Source: Ambrosia x helenae | Lineage: Eukaryota > Streptophyta > Magnoliopsida > Asterales > Asteraceae | Assembly (NCBI GenBank): GCA_030844895.1 | Contig: CM061231.1 | Coordinates: 7,153,618-7,217,617 of the forward strand | Length of the DNA: 64,000 nucleotides | Reading direction: 5' to 3' | Shown: positions 9,890-20,265 of the stretch, in pieces | Layout of the letters: every line of letters starts with the position of its first letter | Numbering within the stretch: position 1 is the first letter of the stretch | The notes under the pieces: generated by a model | The model's input: the letters and a program-made list of their open reading frames with translations, nothing else | What the model was told of the DNA's origin: nothing | Database searches by the model: none | Made by a program: the position numbers and the translations under genes

Positions 9890-10408
9890 TGTAGGATCGA
9901 ATAACGCTAAATCCAACAATCACGGGGTTTATACTAGAGGTGCGGAATCCCTCTAATATGCTTCAACAACATATACGAGAATGAAACTAAGACAAACGAG
10001 TAATCACAACACACACACGGGTCAAAAGATTATAGATTAATCGCTAAAAACAGAGCACGAGTGTTTACAGAGATCAAATCAGACCTTACAGACCTTGGGA
10101 GGGTGTTTGGAGAGTGTGTGAGGCAAGAACTAATGATTAGGGCAATGATTGGGCCTATTTATACCTCCCGGGTACGAGCAGCAGCATACAGGCGATTAGC
10201 AGGTTCATGTTAGGCGATTATGGCTAATCGCCTATAACCAAAGCCCAAACGCATGAACAGTATAGCGATTAGGGCCCTAATCGCTAGTAACTGGCACCTA
10301 ATCGCATGCAGCATCCCGGACCCTCCAAAACGCGTACAAACATCTCCAAACACCCCGAAACTCGTCCAAACAACTGATATACTAGCCTAGGGACATCATG
10401 TACTAACA
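9890..10408 (-). repeat. 3' LTR of the Sirevirus-type element
   Basis: On the plus strand it starts TGTAGGATCG and ends TACTAACA, 519 bp. It matches 24732-25250 except for one T/G difference near 9972. It contains several GCGATTAG/CTAATCGC motifs, including a 24-bp perfect palindrome at 10263-10286 with half-site TAGCGATTAGGG. TATTTATA at 10158-10165 on the plus strand, or a complementary AT stretch, may mark a core promoter. Confidence 0.95.
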
Positions 10409-10410
10409 GA

Positions 10411-10419
10411 CTCCCCCTT
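10411..10419 (-). promoter_or_regulatory. Polypurine tract
   Basis: On the minus strand AAGGGGGAG lies 2 nt before the 3' LTR. This is the position and composition expected for the primer of plus-strand DNA synthesis. Confidence 0.85.
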
Positions 10420-10553
10420 GGACCAGGCTAGTATACGTACAGACTTAATCAAAAGACATCGTTTTATATCAACAGCAAACAACTTTACAGACTTGATAAA
10501 CATAAACAAATAAAACTAAGCAAAATAACAAGCAGCATCATCCATCTTCAACT

Positions 10554-13500
10554 TTAGCTTGACGTTGTCTTGACCCTTGTAATTCTTGACCAATCACATC
10601 CTGCATGAACTTTGTTGGCATAACAAAACTGGATCACCCTCTGAAACTTCAAGGCTTGATCGGCTTCGGCTGGTAGGTGCATGATCGGATGTTGGTACAA
10701 CGTCTCTACGTCCTTCTCTGAGCAATTTATCAGCCACATAGGATCCCAAATCCTTATCTTCCTGCACGGAGTTGGACTGTTGCTCAAGACTATCACCGCT
10801 TCAGTGGTTGCTGCATCATAGTGCCAGTAATACAGCTTCGAAGAAAAGTCTTGTTCAACTGGGACAATGGGAATCCTTGAAACGCATCTTGGCGGCTTGA
10901 TCTTGTGCTCCCAGATTGGCTTTAAGGTGAAAGGATGAATCTTGTCTGTCTGATACGATCTGGGATACTGAGGCATCAACTCGTTCCATCCCTCTGAGCT
11001 CTCTCGCTTCAGCTTCGTGTAAAAACCCTTAAGAGGAGCAGATTTCTCTTCATATAACGGATAGTTGAGACGAACTAAGTCGCGAATGTACCAGAACGGC
11101 AGGCTCAGAATGTCTTTGAAATTCTCAAAGTACAATACGCCTTCCTGCCATTTAACCCCGAGCATTCTAGTCTGGCTCACATACGCCCAGCTGATCACAT
11201 TCCCAGACATCTTCGACAGACGCTTCTTGAAGATGGAAGCTCGCTCAACAACCTTTTTCTTCTCTTCAGGTTTAAACCACTGGGGATACCGTTCTCTGAT
11301 CTTGTCATGTCGAATCTTAACAGCATCAGGAACTTCAGTAGAGTCGGCTTTCAACTTTTCTTCAGCCTCACGCATCATCTCTTCATCAATATTAGGAATT
11401 CCAGCGCCCGAGTCATTAACAACATACTCAGGGTCGGCACGCTGGTTCCTTCTTCGAGATCCACTTCGTTGCATTCTGGATGCATCTCAGGAGGAACGCT
11501 TTGGATTGCATTGGAAGATTCTCCAGATGCAAAGCCATATACTTTGGTCAAGTCCTCCGATGTCATCTCTGGTGGAATCTCTCCTTCTTCCAGATCGTAC
11601 TCAGGCATGGCAGGGGGTGGAAGCAAGTTGCCTTCGTCATCATATGCAAAGTAGCAGTTCAAAGGCTCCACATCTTCAACAAGAACTATCGCTTTCTTCC
11701 TTACTTTATCGCGAAGTTCTTGAATCTTGCTTATCATCGGTGCTGGCTCCCCCTGAGCAGAAGAACCTGCCTTGGGATCCTTGCCACTGCGATCGTGACT
11801 TTTCTTTGTTCGTCCCGACGCAGACCCACCTGTAGATCCGCCACCGCCTGTGGCTCCGGGATCACCACCATCACCCTTACCATCGTTGTCGTCATCGTCA
11901 TCAGACTCATCATCCTCTTCTTCATCATCATCATCCTCTTCACTATCCTCGTCATCATCATCACCAGCAGTACTTGCTCCAGCTTCCGAACCACCAGTAA
12001 GTCTAGGTTGTGTTCCAGTCAACGCATTCAACCTAGTCCTTAGCCTTATGTTTTGCTTCCTATACTTGGTGATTCGTCGCTCGTTGTTCACATTTGCGAG
12101 CTGGAGATCACGATTAGACTGAATTAGCTGCTGATGTGATTCCATGAGCTGCTGTTGTGTTTCCATAATCTGCTGATGTGATTCCGTGATCTGCCTGTTC
12201 GACTCCAAGACTTGCTGATTAGACAAAGTAAGTGCGTCGACAGTGGCTCTCAGCTCAGTGTTAGCTGTGATAGTGTCTCCAATCAGTTCCAACATCGCCG
12301 TCTCATTTTCTTCAATGTTGGCGTTTTTGCTCTTCATTTCGGCCATTTCCCGTGCTTGGGCGGCCACTAAAGCAGTAAGCTCTCTGACTTGGCGCTGAAG
12401 CTGTTCGTTGGTTGTTGGAGTCGAGGATGAGGATTGGGTCGAAGTTCTAGCAGCTGACGTTCTTGCTGCTTCTTTCATCATCCGAATTCTGTCGCCTATC
12501 GGATTAGCAGCCAACTGCGAACCTGTCGCTTCAACGGTAACTGAGACTGGCTCAGTGAAGATTACCGATGAAGGCATAGACATTGTCGCACTCGCAGGCA
12601 TAGCTGCACTAACAGAGGGTGGGACAGTTGATGTTGCTGCTGTTGTTGTTTCTGTTGCTGCTGTTGTTGTTGCTGATACAGAAGAAGAAGCAGGTAGACC
12701 AAAAGATTCTGGGAGATTCATGCGCCTTCCCCTCATTTTCTTAGGCGTCCTCTCAGTCGCAGCTGCCTTATCAGACATTCGCTTCTGACCCCTGCTAACT
12801 TTCGTTGCTTTCGTCTTTTGTCTCTTCTGAGGAGGCGGCGTGCTAAGTTCAGCATCAATATCCGCAACAAGATCATCACTGACAGGAATGAAAGTGGGAT
12901 CTTTTGCGAGCTCTCTTGCCGCAGCCGCGCGGGCTCTATCCTCCTCAAATGTCAATACATCAGGTGATTCATCTTCGGTACGCTCTGAGTCATCATCATC
13001 ATCTTCATCAACATCTTCAATATTAACCGGGCCCTCATCAATCTTGGCTTTGCCCTTTCCTGAGCTGGATGGTTCATCTATGTTCAGCAAATCAGGATCA
13101 AGCATATCATCATCTTGTCTAGCTCCAGTATCATCCATATTTCCCGGTTCATTGGGTCCCAAAGCTACAGTGGGTCTCCCAATGTTGTCATCATCCTTGA
13201 AAACCTGTCTATGAATCAGAATATCGTCCTCTGAATCACTGTCATCATGCCTCCATCTATTACCTGGAGGTGCCACATAGTCGTTTCTCATCAGAAAGGC
13301 AAACAGTCTACGACTAGGAGGATATTCAGACTTTGGCTTGTTCTTATACTGCAACATTCTCTTCATCTCAACCTCATCAATGTTCCTTATACTAATCAGC
13401 TCCTCTACCCGTTTCACCATGTTCGGGATCTGATTATCAAGGATCATCTGCAGAAAACGGGGATAAACAATAAAGGCGTTCTCTTTCGGTTTTCGCAGAA

Positions 13501-14086
13501 TCACTTCCTTGAGGTGATGCATAATCATCCCAGAGAAGTTGAACGGTTTGTTCAACGTCAATGCAACAATCGCCGATGCCAAAGTGTCTTTGATAGCATC
13601 GAATGTTCCTCTGCGAGGTCCGAGACACTTTAGCACCACGTGCGTCAGATACTTTATTTCAGGAGGAAGACAACCCTTTTGTAACATCTCCTGCGCACGC
13701 ACATCACCCGTATACTTCATCCGTAGGAATCCACCTCGTATCAAAATGGAGTCGAAGACGATTGGATCATCTTTATTATCACCAAATCTAAGAATCTCGC
13801 GAATCATATCTTCAGTAATAAGAACCTCCTTTCGTTGCACTGCGCTTCTTATCGTGGCTGGAACTGTGCTGACATCGACACTCGCATTCTGATAGAATTC
13901 CTGGAGAATGTTCTTGTAGGCCGCATAGTCTGTAGATATGGCATAGTGTATCTTCGAGCGCTTCAGGTACTCGATGATGCCTTCAAAACGCCTGCATTCC
14001 TGCTTCTTTACCGGTCCGAGGAAGGCAAGACAGTTGTGCTTGTTCGAAGTACCGTACTGCATGATTCTGCAAGACAAACATACCAT
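10554..14086 (-). pseudogene. Sirevirus env-like extra ORF, frameshifted
   Basis: A 903-codon frame (14086-11375) is followed by an overlapping 306-codon frame (11474-10554). Together they look like one protein of about 1,180 residues broken by a frame change near 11450. The N-terminal 270 residues are a globular domain resembling the uncharacterised N-terminal domain seen in plant retrotransposon extra ORFs. Then come acidic and Ser/Thr/Ala-rich linkers, a Gln-rich coiled coil with repeated SHQQ(I/L)-type heptads, and a very acidic Asp/Glu run with a Gly-rich tail. The C-terminal frame is basic then globular. I see no convincing signal peptide or membrane helix, so the name env-like rests on position downstream of pol, not on a shown function. 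With LTRs this young, the frameshift is either new or programmed. Confidence 0.75.
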
Positions 14087-14149
14087 AAAACATCAAAGAC
14101 AGATCAAGGATATGAAAAACGGACAAAATCGGACAAAAATATGACATCA

Positions 14150-14300
14150 GCCTGTTATAGGCGATTAGGGGTACTGTACACGCGATTAGCTCATCAAAGC
14201 ACACGATTGGACTACTAATCGCTACACTATTCATGCGATTAGCTGATAAATGAGTCCAGTCGTTCTACTGTTCACACGATTAGAAGCCTAATCGCGTGAC
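14150..14300. repeat. GCGATTAG motif cluster before the env-like ORF
   Basis: At least five GCGATTAG-type cores or complements (CTAATCGC, ACACGATTAG, CGCGATTAG) occur within 150 bp, in both orientations. The cluster begins about 65 nt upstream of the env-like ORF start. Confidence 0.8.
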
Positions 14301-16544
14301 AGTTGAAGGTTGATACCAATCTTAGCACAAACTTGTTAGGCCTCGTTTTGTGTCTGGATTTTTGTTCCATGAGGTCTATAATCAACCCAACGATACAACC
14401 CCTAACAATAATTTCACCAAACATGACTGAATCAAGGGTTGATTAACCGTTAAAAAAATTAGGGTTCTTAGGCATTTTAAAATTGGGGCTTTTCAAAACA
14501 GAGATGATTTGGATAATGTTTTGATACAAAAAGCTTCTAAAGATGCCGATTATTAAACCCCCAATAACATTTAGCATCAATCATATCCACAGATCACAAC
14601 CCGATCAAAAACACATGGTCTAGGGTTTCGGACCTTTAATCACGATTTAAACCTTTAAAACACGTTATTATGATCTGAAAATTTTAGAATGTGATACCTT
14701 GATGATGTAGAACAATAATCACGGATCAAAATAAGTTTTGGCAAGGATTTGATTGGGTTCGGGTTGAGAGGGAACGAAAACAGTTAAGTGAGTTTTGAAA
14801 TAATGTTGAAAAAGTTTCTAAGTGTGGCTTATATACCCCGTCCCTAATCGCATGACTTTATACACGAGTAGGGATATAACGTTTGATGGAGCACACGAGT
14901 ATGTCTACTCGCTTAAGCATTCACACGAGTAAGGGTCTAATCGTCTATAACCCTTCTTCACACAATCATAAACAAATAATGTGGCTACTCGCGTATAAGG
15001 AACACACGAGTAGGCAACTTTTATACCAATCGCATGTTTATTGATGCGAGTAGTGGCTACTCGCCTATATATCATGCGAGTAGGCCTCTAAATCCCAAAA
15101 ACTTTCACACAAATTACCAGAATGCCCCTGCAGCACCAAAACTAGCATTTTTGACCCGTTAAGGTTCAAAACATGCGTTTTTCAACCCGATTTGACACGC
15201 GACTCAGATGATGACTCAGATACTTGAAAATATTCCATTTTCCACCCTTGTACTTGACAAAAATACGGTTTTGACCCGGCAAAACACAAGTTTCCAATTA
15301 GTTGTCCATTTTATTTTTCGGCGTTTTATTTATGAAGAAGTAAGATTACAATGGATTAGGATTCCAACATCGGCAATCAAGAATGATTAACTACGCTAAA
15401 CTAAGCATAAATAAAATAAAACGGGAGATCAACTAACTGTACACTAGCATATTTTTGCGAGTTACAACGGTTAGGGAATCATATCAGTGTACGGACAATA
15501 CTAGAACCCTTATATTTTCAGTTTTCGCTTAAATTACCAATAAGTATCCTACAACAACTGTCGATATTGTTGTCCACCTAAACTCAAAATCAAGTTTTAT
15601 CGCTAGGCACTTTAGATACGTTTAAGGTAAAATTAAGGCTGAGATACAAGGTGTTCCCCGCCACGCGACACATTCCCGTATCAAGTCATGCACAAAGCTT
15701 CCTCGTAACCGGTGAGTAAGCTGTTGTCATCCGTATTTTACAAGGAGTGGACTCAGTGGTGATCAGGTCTGCAGAAACGCTGCAACAGAGAGACCAGTGA
15801 GATCCAAACCAGGGTACAAGTCAAATACCGTATATTTGATTTTTCACGGTACGATGCTTTAGGTATGTGATTTGATACCTTAGAGCGAATTCTCATTGAG
15901 AATAGGGTTTTGGCATATATGAATCTTTTTGCTCTTTTAGGATTCCCGGACGTCTCCTGATCAGAATTTATTCTATTTTTTTTTGTTTTTTTTTTTTTTC
16001 TCAGGAAATGACATAGGGGTGTCTCAGTCGCAGGCTGCTACCCCAACGTACGACACGTGTGCCACTCCTATTTATTCTGAGAGACGTCCAGTTCACCCCG
16101 GATGAACCAACCTCTTAAAGACCATGAAACCTCGGATTTTGGCATGCTATCAAACGAGATTTCGGTACCAAGACCATATGCCAACGCACGTTGATCCACA
16201 CATGATTCAGATGATTTATGTTTATATCACCGTGCCGAACTTGGAAATGATTTTGAGCCTACCGACACATCATTGTAGAGGCTACCTATCAGTTCCAATA
16301 TTTTTAAGATGATAAGGGTCCAGACAGTCCGACTGATTGGTTAATATCATCTTCCCATTTTCACCAAAGAAACTCATTTTTGCATTTTTCAATTTTTTTT
16401 GACTTTTTGCATTTTCTGAATGTTTTTGTATTTTTCTGAAATTTTCTCCCCCTAAAAATCTAAAAATTTGCGAAAAGACAATATTTTTGGATTTTTCTGA
16501 TTTTTGAAAGAAAAATATTTACAAAAACGATTACCGATGAGGAT
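14301..16544. other. Non-coding spacer between pol and env-like ORF
   Basis: No ORF of substance lies here. It contains a second motif cluster (14840-15085) and, at about 15760-16540, a segment conserved in the older relic at 4880-5700. The part next to pol (16380-16540) is a T-rich tract with repeated TTTTTGCATTTTTC-like units and a CTCCCCC run, that is, a purine-rich tract on the element's strand. Confidence 0.7.
14840..15085. repeat. CGAGTAG / CTACTCGC motif cluster
   Basis: About ten copies of CGAGTAG, CTACTCGC, CTAATCG or ATGCGAGTAG occur within 245 bp, several as facing pairs such as GCGAGTAGTGGCTACTCGCC (15046-15065). They are a one-base variant (T to G) of the GCGATTAG motif of the other clusters. 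Confidence 0.8.
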
Positions 16545-19500
16545 CTAATCCTGCTTAACTTTAATGCCATTTAAGATTAACAGGTACTCAAAACGAGGAC
16601 CGTCAAAAGCTTTGGTGAATAAATCGGCACGTTGGTAGTCTGTGTGGATTTTTACCATATCGATAAGTTTCTTTTCATAGCAATCGCGTATGAAATGATA
16701 CTTAACCAAGATATGTTTCGCCTTGGAATGGTTAACTGAGTCTTTAGCAAGAGCTATAGCGGACTCATTATCACAGTGAATGGGAGTATTAAGAAATTTC
16801 AAACCGTAGTCTCTCATTTGTTGCTGTATCCAAAGAACCTGGGAGCAACAGCTCGATGCTGCTACATATTCCGACTCGCAGGTGGATAGGGCGACTGAGG
16901 CTTGCTTCTTGCACTGCCACGAGACTAGTCTTGGTCCCAAAAACTGGCATCCAGCCGATGTGGATTTTAAGTCCGTCTTGCATCCGCCATAGTCAGCATC
17001 ACTAAATGCGATGAGGTCAAACTTATCGTCATTAGGGTACCAAAGACCTTTGGTCGGACAACCCTTTAGATAACGTAAGATCCTCTTCACAGCAACCAGG
17101 TGTGACTGTTTCGGCCTTGACTGGTATCTTGATAGTAAGCATGTCGCGAACATTATGTCAGGTCTTGATGCAGTGAGGTACATGAGTGAGCCTATCATAG
17201 CTCGATAGAGAAAAGGATCAACGGTTTGTCCTTTCTCGTCAGGCCCAATCCCGTGATTGGTCTGAATCGGTGTGCCTACTGGAGTAGAGTCTTCCATCTG
17301 GAACCGGCTCAAGATGTCAGCAACGTATTTTGTCTGGTGGATGAAGATCCCCGACTCTTGTTGTTCTACTTGTAGACCGAGGAAGAATTGCATCTCCCCC
17401 ATCGAGCTCATCTCAAATTTGTCCTGCATAAGCTTTTCGAATTCCCTGCACATGACATCATTAGTAGACCCAAAAATAATATCATCAACATAAACCTGTA
17501 CCAGAAGACGATCACCACCCTTTTCCTTGGTGAATAAGGTGCAGTCCACGAGTCCGCGTTTGAACCCGTTGGATATCAGATAGTTGCTAAGCATTTGGTA
17601 CCATTCACGCGGTGCCTGATGGAGTCCGTACAACGCTTTGTTCAGTTTGTAGACTTTTTCGCGATGAAGCGGATCCTCAAACCCCGGTGGCTGAGCAACA
17701 TACACCTCTTCCTTCACGACACCATACAGAAAAGCACTTTTCACGTCCATTTGATACACCTTAAACCGTTTGTACGAAGCGTAAGCTAAGAACATCCGGA
17801 TAGCTTCAAGGCGCGCAACTGGAGCGTATACTTCGTTGTAATCTATTCCTTCGATTTGACGGAAGCCGAGGACAACTAATCGAGCCTTGTTTCTTATAAT
17901 CACCCCGCGGTCATCCCGTTTACACTTGTAGACCCATTTTGTTCCAATCTTTTTCGAGCCTGGAGGTAAGTCAACTAAGTCCCACACTCCTAGCTTTTGG
18001 AACTGCTGAAGTTCGGCTTGCATTGCTTCAATCCATGGTTCTTCCCTTAGTGCCTCTTGCACAGTTCTTGGTTCAGTTTGAGAAACATATAAGGCGAAGG
18101 ACCAATCGTTCTGATGACCTGCTTTTCTAATTTCCGAATAGAGTGCCAGAGTACCTACATTGTCACTTGAACTAGCATTTCTGAGCTGACTGCGCGTCAT
18201 GACTCTGCTAGTCGGATTACCAATCACATTTTGCATCGGATGAGTGTCGTGAATCCGAGATTCCGGATGTGCCGGCACTGGATCATCCGAATGCAAATTT
18301 AGGTTCTCCAAACCTTGAGATATATTTGTCTCAGCTGCACTTGAACTAGAGGGAGCAGCGGGTTGCATATTAAAACCGGAGAGATCAATCCGAAGACCTA
18401 TCCCTGGAGCTGCTGAAGAAGAAGGACCAGCTTGATTGTTTCCTGTCGGATTAACTGGAGCTGTAGTGGTAGATTCACCATTTCCAGCTTGTTCCTCAGT
18501 GAGAGTTTCATGAGACTCTGCAAAATCGTCGTCGGAAGATGAAGATTCGAGAACCTCTGCTGACGCTTCCTGAAAAACTTCCTCAACTTCTGCTGCTGCG
18601 GTTTTATCGGGGGGACCCGTGGATGCAGAGGCATCAGATGGAGCAGGCGCAGGTGCATTAACCACGATCGGACGCATTAGCGGAGAGCTAGCTGCGTTTT
18701 CACATTCGTAATACATTTGCGCTACAGCATCATCCACCAAATTCTCCACGTTGAAGGAATCAAATAGACCCTTATAGTCGAACAACCAATCAGGTCCAAC
18801 ACCAGGTGCATTGGCAGTATAACGCTGAACATCGACATTAAGCCAATCCTCAACGTTGTTGGTTCTTTTGTTGTACACTCTTTTGTTGGGAGTGCTGTAA
18901 CCAACAAAGAAACCTTCTTCTGCCTTTGCACCAAACTTCCCATCGGGATGTATCATGGTGCATGGAGCCCCGAAAGGTTCCAGAAACTCTAAGTTCGGTT
19001 TCCTTCGGTTCAGAAGCTCGTAAGAGGTTTTTCCAAGCTTCTTTACCGTTAGAACCCTATTCAGAGTATAACACGCGCAGTGAACTGCCTCGTTCCAGAA
19101 GATCACAGGCAAGTTCGAGTCTGCGAGCATAGTTCTGGCTGCCTCAATAAGAGTCCGATTCTTTCTTTCTGCAACCCCGTTTTGCTGAGGAGTGTATGGC
19201 GCTGTGAATTCATGATGAATACCTTTTTCTGCACATAACGCCTCCATAGCGTGATTCTTGAACTCTGTTCCGTTATCGCTTCTGATCCTACGGATCTTTA
19301 GCTGATATATATTCTCCAATTTAGTAAACAGATTCTTCAAGTAATCAAAAGTTTCACTTTTGTGCTTCATGCACACAACCCAAGAAAACCTAGAATAATC
19401 ATCCGTAACCACTAAGCAGTATGAGTCACCGTTCTTGCTCTTTCGATTGACTGGTCCAAACAGGTCCATGTGCAGTCGTTCGAGTGGTAGACTAACTGAG

Positions 19501-20120
19501 TTTGTCTTCTTAGGCTTGTGAGACTTTCTTTTCTGCTTCCCTTTCTTACATGAGACACAGACATCGTTTAAATGAAAATTCTTAACAGAAACACCTTCCA
19601 CTAGTTGGTTCTGGACCAGATGGTTCATTTTCCTCAAGTGGATGTGCCCCATTCGTCTGTGCCACATTATCGATTCCTTCTCTGTCGCCTTTGACAGAAA
19701 ACAAGTGACTTGACCTTTCGCTGTCATTGCTCGGCTCATATCCAGGACGTATAAGTTGTTGACCCTGGGAGCTGAGATCATGACCCACTCTTTCGGTATT
19801 TTGAATCCAGGCTTCAGAATGAAACATGCGTTGTCATCAAAGAATACAGTGAACTTCTTGTCACATATCTGCGAAACACTCAGTAGGTTGTGGTCTATCT
19901 GTTTAACAAAGCTTATCTTTTCAAAGCTTACAATACCATTGCTCATACTTCCTTCCTTTGTTATATAACCCCCTTTATTACCAGCAAAGGCAACATACCC
20001 CCCATTGATATTCTTTATGTCAAAAAGCAGGGATAAATCGCCCGTCATGTGCCCTGAAGCTCCACTATCAACAATCCATAGGCTGCTGATAAGGCCCTGT
20101 GGAACTCCCTGCACAAACAT
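16545..20120 (-). CDS. Sirevirus pol polyprotein (PR-INT-RT-RNaseH)
   Basis: The 1,191-residue frame carries a complete copia pol. The protease motif is IVDSGASGH with catalytic Asp18. The GAG-pre-integrase zinc site includes HRRMGH (about 154-159) and CVSCKKG (188-194). The integrase catalytic core is D219, D282 and E318, with exactly 35 residues between the last two. Chromodomain-like sequence is absent. Then come a Ser/Ala/Pro linker (about 500-640), RT with a YMDVKSAFLYG-like region and the YVDDIIFGST active site, and RNase H with FSDADYGG, STCESEYVA and HCDNESAI. All catalytic residues look present. Substitutions at usually conserved places (LVVLGF, YGLHQAPREWY, HILVKYHF) might affect activity. 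The first Met is not necessarily the start, because the protein is normally made as part of gag-pol. Confidence 0.93.
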   Translation of the reverse strand: MFVQGVPQGLISSLWIVDSGASGHMTGDLSLLFDIKNINGGYVAFAGNKGGYITKEGSMSNGIVSFEKISFVKQIDHNLLSVSQICDKKFTVFFDDNACFILKPGFKIPKEWVMISAPRVNNLYVLDMSRAMTAKGQVTCFLSKATEKESIMWHRRMGHIHLRKMNHLVQNQLVEGVSVKNFHLNDVCVSCKKGKQKRKSHKPKKTNSVSLPLERLHMDLFGPVNRKSKNGDSYCLVVTDDYSRFSWVVCMKHKSETFDYLKNLFTKLENIYQLKIRRIRSDNGTEFKNHAMEALCAEKGIHHEFTAPYTPQQNGVAERKNRTLIEAARTMLADSNLPVIFWNEAVHCACYTLNRVLTVKKLGKTSYELLNRRKPNLEFLEPFGAPCTMIHPDGKFGAKAEEGFFVGYSTPNKRVYNKRTNNVEDWLNVDVQRYTANAPGVGPDWLFDYKGLFDSFNVENLVDDAVAQMYYECENAASSPLMRPIVVNAPAPAPSDASASTGPPDKTAAAEVEEVFQEASAEVLESSSSDDDFAESHETLTEEQAGNGESTTTAPVNPTGNNQAGPSSSAAPGIGLRIDLSGFNMQPAAPSSSSAAETNISQGLENLNLHSDDPVPAHPESRIHDTHPMQNVIGNPTSRVMTRSQLRNASSSDNVGTLALYSEIRKAGHQNDWSFALYVSQTEPRTVQEALREEPWIEAMQAELQQFQKLGVWDLVDLPPGSKKIGTKWVYKCKRDDRGVIIRNKARLVVLGFRQIEGIDYNEVYAPVARLEAIRMFLAYASYKRFKVYQMDVKSAFLYGVVKEEVYVAQPPGFEDPLHREKVYKLNKALYGLHQAPREWYQMLSNYLISNGFKRGLVDCTLFTKEKGGDRLLVQVYVDDIIFGSTNDVMCREFEKLMQDKFEMSSMGEMQFFLGLQVEQQESGIFIHQTKYVADILSRFQMEDSTPVGTPIQTNHGIGPDEKGQTVDPFLYRAMIGSLMYLTASRPDIMFATCLLSRYQSRPKQSHLVAVKRILRYLKGCPTKGLWYPNDDKFDLIAFSDADYGGCKTDLKSTSAGCQFLGPRLVSWQCKKQASVALSTCESEYVAASSCCSQVLWIQQQMRDYGLKFLNTPIHCDNESAIALAKDSVNHSKAKHILVKYHFIRDCYEKKLIDMVKIHTDYQRADLFTKAFDGPRFEYLLILNGIKVKQD

Positions 20121-20127
20121 TCAAAGT

Positions 20128-20265
20128 TCAGTGGTTAAGGGGGACCCAAGCCTTCACGGTCTTGGGTCTACCAACTTCATCTAACATCGGAAAGTCAACC
20201 CATTTCCCATTTGGTGTTGGAGTTGTTTCCGATGGTACCGCAGTGCCTTTTCCAGCAGATGATTA
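20128..20265 (-). other. gag-pol junction with two stops and a frame change
   Basis: The gag frame ends at a TAA (20263-20265). It continues open in the same frame for about 44 codons with plausible coding sequence (a KWVDFP-like and a KAWVPLNH-like string), then meets a TGA (20128-20130). The pol frame is offset relative to gag. Full gag-pol expression would need stop readthrough or frameshifting. Alternatively the copy is defective here. Confidence 0.6.

Noticed and set aside
11480..13892. Several plus-strand frames of 90-187 codons (Ser-rich or hydrophobic)
   Set aside because: They are antisense shadows of the env-like ORF, produced by its Asp/Glu and Ser/Ala codon bias.
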